Shown in pieces: positions 42,594 through 46,380 of a stretch of 46,380 nucleotides of DNA. Each line of letters begins with the position of its first letter. Positions within the stretch are counted from its first letter, which is position 1. The DNA comes from a virus, in IMG/VR virus record IMGVR_UViG_3300047476_000964, positions 1 to 46,380 of that record; one strand, 5' to 3'. The position numbers and the translations under genes are program-made. A model generated the notes under the pieces. That model had not been told where the DNA came from and did not search any database. It worked only from the letters and a program-made list of their open reading frames with translations.

Positions 42594-44452
42594 AAAATGG
42601 CGCTCGATGTGCGTCTGGTCGCGGGTGGACGGGGTGGCGCTGTCTCGGCGTCGGGGGTGGCTTTGGGTTTGGGGGCGGAATACTGCGGGCGGGCAAAGCG
42701 CAACAGGTTCGGCTTCATGGATTCCAGCATCTTTAACGCCGCCAAGGCATAGACGAAACAGTCCAGCGCCTCGTTGCGGTCGCCGGATTTCTTCACCCAT
42801 GACCGGATCGGCTGGCCGTTCTTGTTGAACTTGGTGATGCGCCGCTCGGAGACCAACTGGCCGAAGTAATCCTCGGGCAGGCCAGCAGCAAAGGCCACGT
42901 ATTTGGGCAGCGCCGGGTCGATGACCGACAGGCTGGAGTGAATGACATCCTTGGCGGTATCGACGCCGACCAGGTGCAGACTGGCCCCGTGTCGAAGCCT
43001 AGCCTTGCTGAGCTTGGTGGGCCAGATCGGATGCGGACCGGCCCGACCCTTGATGGCCATGACGCGACGACCGATGCGTTCGCCGCAGAAGCGGTAGACC
43101 TCTTGCGTGTGATGACCGCCCGAGTCGATACAGGCGGCGCGAATCGACATGAGCGCCCCGGTTTCGGTCATCAGCGGTTGCAGCAGCAGGTCATCCAGCG
43201 TTTGCCAGATTTTCGGCTCACCGGGATTGCCGTATAGGCGGAGGTGATGCAGCACGCGGCTCTGGTCTTTGGCGGTGTAACCGATGATCGAGACTTCCAG
43301 GCGGTCGCCCTGCACGTCCACGCCAGCGGTTATCAGTACCACGTCCTCGGGTACGTGGTCCCATTGTTCGCGCCGTGCCATGAGGCCGGATTGGTCTATC
43401 TTTTCGCCGGTGCGGTCCTCCCAACATTCACCCAACTTGGTGTTGATGAACGATTGCAGCTTTTCCGGGAAGCCTTTGGCGCTGGCAAACTCTTTTGCAG
43501 CATCTGACCATGAATACCACCCCGGGGGCGCATAGAGCGATGACAAGTGAAACCCGGCAACACGGGCATCCTGACCGTCATGCGTGGATCGCCATTCACC
43601 ACGGGCCAGCATCTGACCTTTGTAGCGTTCTTCGATCATCACGCCGCAATGCTCACACGCGAGCGCGGCTTCATCAGGGTGGCCTTCATTCCACACAATG
43701 CGGCCCCACTCAATGCGCTGATATTCGTCGCAATGCGGACACGGCACAAAGTAATAACGCTGATCGGTCTGCTCAAAAGCGGACCAGATGCGGGACTGGC
43801 CTTCAATCGTCGGCGTGCTGCACAGGTAGATTTTGCGATTGCGCTTGAACGTGGAGGTTCGGGCAATGGCCAGCTCGATGGGATCGCCCTCGCCTTCCAC
43901 GTCGCCAGGGTAGGCGTCCACTTCATCCAGAAACAGGTAGCGGGCGGGCATGGATCGGAGGCCCGCTGCGCTGTTCGCGCCGGTCATGACGAAGGTACCG
44001 GCTGGAAAGTCTTTCTGGAAAAGCGTATTTCCGGCATCCCGCGCCCGACTTTCCGCGATGCGCTCCGACAGGCACGGCGTCTCGTCAATCATCGGTTGGA
44101 TGCGTTGCTTGCTGATGCGCTTGCACATATCCAGCGTGGGTTGAACCATCAACATCGGCGCGGGTGCGTGGTGGATGCAGTAGGCCAGCCAGTTCAACCC
44201 GGCCTCGGATGCGCCAATCTGCGAACCCTTGGCAAAGACGACGGTGTGATACGGCGAACCCGTCGACAAGGCATCCAGAATGCCCTTGAGATAGGGCGTG
44301 CGCGAGGTGCGCCACGGCCCCGGCTCAGAGCCGCCCTTGCTCGGCAGGATGCGATTGCGGTCCGCCCATTCGGACACCAGCAGAATTGGCTCGGGCTGGA
44401 TGCGCTCCAGAAACCGTAGCCAGCAAGCGCGGTCAGAAACGATCTTTTGCAT
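42590..44452 (-). CDS. terL: Terminase large subunit (lambda GpA family)
   Basis: 620 residues from ATG 44452; a longer TTG frame to 44503 has no ribosome site. ATPase region: Walker A variant VVFAKGSQIGASE, GANSAAGLRSMPARYLFLDE with Walker B LFLDEVD, motif III-like CSTPTI. A zinc-ribbon-like insertion (CPHCDEYQRI, CEHCGVM). Nuclease domain with VDVQGDRLEV (first acidic residue) and GHHTQEVYRFC, ending in an NEALDCFVYALAA motif. Translocates and cuts DNA; GpA-type enzymes normally cut at cos. Confidence 0.95.
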   Translation of the reverse strand: MQKIVSDRACWLRFLERIQPEPILLVSEWADRNRILPSKGGSEPGPWRTSRTPYLKGILDALSTGSPYHTVVFAKGSQIGASEAGLNWLAYCIHHAPAPMLMVQPTLDMCKRISKQRIQPMIDETPCLSERIAESRARDAGNTLFQKDFPAGTFVMTGANSAAGLRSMPARYLFLDEVDAYPGDVEGEGDPIELAIARTSTFKRNRKIYLCSTPTIEGQSRIWSAFEQTDQRYYFVPCPHCDEYQRIEWGRIVWNEGHPDEAALACEHCGVMIEERYKGQMLARGEWRSTHDGQDARVAGFHLSSLYAPPGWYSWSDAAKEFASAKGFPEKLQSFINTKLGECWEDRTGEKIDQSGLMARREQWDHVPEDVVLITAGVDVQGDRLEVSIIGYTAKDQSRVLHHLRLYGNPGEPKIWQTLDDLLLQPLMTETGALMSIRAACIDSGGHHTQEVYRFCGERIGRRVMAIKGRAGPHPIWPTKLSKARLRHGASLHLVGVDTAKDVIHSSLSVIDPALPKYVAFAAGLPEDYFGQLVSERRITKFNKNGQPIRSWVKKSGDRNEALDCFVYALAALKMLESMKPNLLRFARPQYSAPKPKATPDAETAPPRPPATRRTSSAIL

Positions 44453-44840
44453 CGGCGATATGCTGCAAAGCGGTTCTGATTTCAGACTCCAGGTCTTGCT
44501 CAATCTTCATGGCGTCCACCTCTGCCGCGAAGATGGAGGCAAAGCGGCCCGGTATGCCCATGAGATGTTCGCGGCACGACGTGGCAGCGGTATCGATGAC
44601 CTTGAAGACGGATTCGACGTGGATTAGCTCGCCCTGCTTTTGCTTGAATTCAAGTTCGGCAAGATTGGCTAGGTACATTTCTTTTTTTGCGCGGGCGTTC
44701 TTGATGACGAGATTGGCCTTAGTGCCTTCACTCCCCAACGCGCCCCCGCCGTGGCGGTTGTTGTTGCCCTTCGGCGCGCCCGCTCCCGGTCGGCGTCCGC
44801 CTTTGCCGGTGTAGATTTCGTCGTCGGCAGTGGTGGCCAT
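44433..44840 (-). CDS. terS: Terminase small subunit
   Basis: 135 residues. Basic Gly-rich N-terminus (GKGGRRPGAGAPKGNNNRHG) then helices (KEMYLANLAELEFKQKQGEL) and VFKVIDTAATSCREHLMGIP, typical of small subunits that recognise packaging sites. Overlaps terL by 20 bp and the Mom-like gene by one base. Confidence 0.88.
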   Translation of the reverse strand: MATTADDEIYTGKGGRRPGAGAPKGNNNRHGGGALGSEGTKANLVIKNARAKKEMYLANLAELEFKQKQGELIHVESVFKVIDTAATSCREHLMGIPGRFASIFAAEVDAMKIEQDLESEIRTALQHIADAKDRF

Positions 44841-45706
44841 TATGTTTGGAGCGTCCGGGTCGGTGTCGCACCGCCGCTGTCTGCCTGGTCGGCAGATTCG
44901 CCTGCTTCGGACGCTGAAGGATGGAGCGTGCCGGTCGGAGTCGAACCGCCCAGACCGGAGGGGTACTCCGGTTCCTGCCGTTTGGCGCGCGTAATGGATT
45001 TCCCACGATACATGCCCGCGCCCATGTCGTCGATCTTGCTGAACGGCAGGATCTGCACGGTGAGGCGCTCTCGGGCTGCGGGGTTGATAAAGTAGATGTA
45101 GCGAAGCTGGTAGCCGGGTAGCGTTACGCCTCCGGTTGCTTTTGCGTATGCCGCCAAATTGTAACGCCCGCCAGTTATTGCGTAATAGGATCGCCCGCCC
45201 AATTCGGGGCGCGGTGATGTCGGATTCGATTCGAGCGTCATTTTATGAATGACGACGCCATCCGCCCGCTTTACCAAATTTACCGATGACACGATCCCCG
45301 TCAACACAAACCCGCTCGCCCGGTAAATGGTGCCGTCACCACATTGGGTGCCGTCCGCAAAAGAGACGACCCATTCGATGTGCGGGTAGTGCTGGCGAAT
45401 AAGGCGCATAGCAACGGCAATGGCTCGGCTTTCGCTGTTTCTTGGCAAGGCATCCGAGAATGCCATTCGGTTCAATTCAATAAAACCGTTCCACGAAGTT
45501 CCCTCAACTAACCCAAGCATTTTGCGTTTGTCTAGGCTAGGGCCGAACTGCATAACGCCCTCAAGCCGATTGCCGAGAAACACGCCAAGATGAAGTTGGC
45601 TGTTTTGCACCACTTTCCCGCTGTAATGAACACGCTTTACCAACGCATTTGCATCAGCCGACTTTATTGGCGCAACACGTATGTCCTTGGCCGTGTACTC
45701 AGGCAT
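44840..45706 (-). CDS. mom: Mom-like DNA modification protein (adenine carbamoylmethylation family)
   Basis: 288 residues. Similar in plan to phage Mu Mom: ANALVKRVHYSGKVVQNSQL, GVFLGNRLEGVMQFGPSLDK, GFIELNRMAFSDALPRNSES, RAIAVAMRLIRQHYP, WVVSFADGTQCGDGTIYRAS, GFVLTGI, a GNAT-like fold. Mu Mom turns adenine into a bulky N6-modified base that blocks many restriction enzymes. The last 50 residues (TPTGTLHPSASEAGESADQA) are low complexity. Overlaps the ParB-like gene by 8 bp. No Com-like zinc partner is seen. Confidence 0.82.
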   Translation of the reverse strand: MPEYTAKDIRVAPIKSADANALVKRVHYSGKVVQNSQLHLGVFLGNRLEGVMQFGPSLDKRKMLGLVEGTSWNGFIELNRMAFSDALPRNSESRAIAVAMRLIRQHYPHIEWVVSFADGTQCGDGTIYRASGFVLTGIVSSVNLVKRADGVVIHKMTLESNPTSPRPELGGRSYYAITGGRYNLAAYAKATGGVTLPGYQLRYIYFINPAARERLTVQILPFSKIDDMGAGMYRGKSITRAKRQEPEYPSGLGGSTPTGTLHPSASEAGESADQADSGGATPTRTLQT

Positions 45707-46313
45707 TGTGAGTCAGGTAGGTTTCGCAAATCCGCGCCAATGCGTTGCCGTTGCTGTTTTCGTTTAGTGAGCCGACAAATTCACCTACTGATTTGGCTTG
45801 CTTGAGTGCAATACTGACCTGTTCTGCTTGTTCGTCGTGAAGGGTAAATGTCATTTGCTGAAAAGGCTCTTTGTCACCCTCTGGCAAATCTGGCATTCCA
45901 TCCAACTCATCAACGTCATCGAACATACTCGCCAGCGCAGCCGCATCAAACCCCGTCAGGTCAATATCGAAATCCTCAAGCCGCAGGTCTTCAATTTCAA
46001 GCGCCAGCAGTTCGGTATCCCAACCGCCGCCCGTTTCGGCTAGACGGTTGTCAGCAATGATGTATGCCCGCTTCTGAATGTCCGTCAGGTGCGAAAGGCG
46101 CAAGCATGGGATTTCATCAAGGCCAAGTTTCTGCGCGGCCAACACGCGCCCGTGGCCCGCAATGATGCCGTGGTCCTTGTCAATCAAGACGGGATTGTTG
46201 AAGCCAAACTCTCGAATAGACGCTGAGATTTGCGCGATTTGTTCTTGCGAATGTAGCCGCGAATTTCTGGCGTAAGGGATTAGCTTTTCGGTTTTAATCT
46301 GCTCGATTTTCAT
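45699..46313 (-). CDS. ParB/Srx-like protein linked to Mom
   Basis: 204 residues. Residues 1-95 are a ParB-type N-terminal domain (KLIPYARNSRLHSQEQIAQI, FGFNNPVLIDKDHGIIAGHGR, AAQKLGLDEIPCLRL, RAYIIADNRLAETGGW-like ending). This form is usually fused to a DNA adenine methylase in phages; here the methylase is missing and the C-terminal part (MTFTLHDEQAEQVSIALKQA) is of another type. Translationally linked to the Mom-like gene, so it may guide or enable modification. Confidence 0.85.
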   Translation of the reverse strand: MKIEQIKTEKLIPYARNSRLHSQEQIAQISASIREFGFNNPVLIDKDHGIIAGHGRVLAAQKLGLDEIPCLRLSHLTDIQKRAYIIADNRLAETGGGWDTELLALEIEDLRLEDFDIDLTGFDAAALASMFDDVDELDGMPDLPEGDKEPFQQMTFTLHDEQAEQVSIALKQAKSVGEFVGSLNENSNGNALARICETYLTHNA

Positions 46314-46380
46314 TTAATAACCATTCTCGTCAATCAATTTCCGTGCCAGACGCTAATTAAAGCCCGGGGTTCGCACTACC
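46314..46380 (-). other. Window end; probable 3' end of the gene cut at position 1
   Basis: On the minus strand, nine codons (EVVRTPGFN) continue the position-1 gene in phase if the ends are joined, ending at TAG (46355-46353). Twelve further sense codons in the same frame (RLARKLIDENGY) then run up to a TAA directly touching the ParB-like ATG. This tail looks protein-like, so either TAG is read through, or a former longer gene was cut by an amber mutation. Confidence 0.4.

Noticed and set aside
45699-46313. True plasmid partition ParB
   Set aside because: No ParA, no parS-like repeats, and the gene is coupled to the Mom-like gene; the domain is used widely outside partition.

Overview
The window is a temperate, lambda-like siphophage genome (long non-contractile tail). 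The host is probably a gamma- or betaproteobacterium: the promoters are sigma70-like, the attachment core matches the 3' half of a bacterial tRNA-Cys(GCA), and the lysis genes (GH24 endolysin, small holin-like membrane proteins, lipoprotein spanin candidate) suit a Gram-negative envelope. I cannot name the genus. No host genes are visible.

Layout. (1) 5965 to 1, minus: immunity-linked leftward early operon with Cro-like protein, strong terminator, small coiled-coil and Cys-rich proteins, Myb-like and HNH proteins, an MT-A70 adenine methyltransferase coupled to a PD-(D/E)XK-like nuclease, a lambda O-like initiator with an iteron origin inside its gene, and a P-like protein. (2) 5960-7500: switch region. 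A CI/LexA-type repressor is transcribed divergently from cro, from promoters that share one palindromic -35. A BRCT protein follows the repressor. A third operator-covered promoter starts the rightward operon. (3) 7498-16008, plus: accessory and recombination operon with ParB/HTH protein, RecE-like exonuclease, RecT, many small overlapping genes, a GGCNN pentanucleotide array, a glycine-dipeptide-repeat protein and an excisionase-like HTH protein. (4) 16009-17295: attP and tyrosine integrase, then a secreted accessory protein (17308-17829). (5) 46313 to 17826, minus: late genes in the order ParB-like, Mom-like DNA modification, TerS, TerL, gpZ-like, lysis cassette, zinc-finger and Mor-like regulators, gpW, portal, protease-capsid fusion, decoration, head-tail and tail-end proteins, major tail protein, G/G-T frameshift chaperones, tape measure, fibre and hub proteins.

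The attachment core lies inside the phage gene map with phage genes on both sides. Joining the two ends of the window completes the gene cut at position 1 in frame and places replication genes upstream of the ParB/Mom/terminase genes, as in lambda. I infer that the window is very likely a complete circularised (or circularly permuted) phage genome, not an integrated prophage cut at random.

How it works together: the repressor holds three promoters through TGTAAC-TATA-GTTACA operators. On induction the leftward operon replicates the genome from the iterons, the rightward operon supplies recombination and excision functions, and the late operon builds and releases the virion. Two modification modules (MT-A70 methyltransferase with nuclease-like partner; Mom with ParB-like partner) suggest substantial investment in DNA modification or defence.
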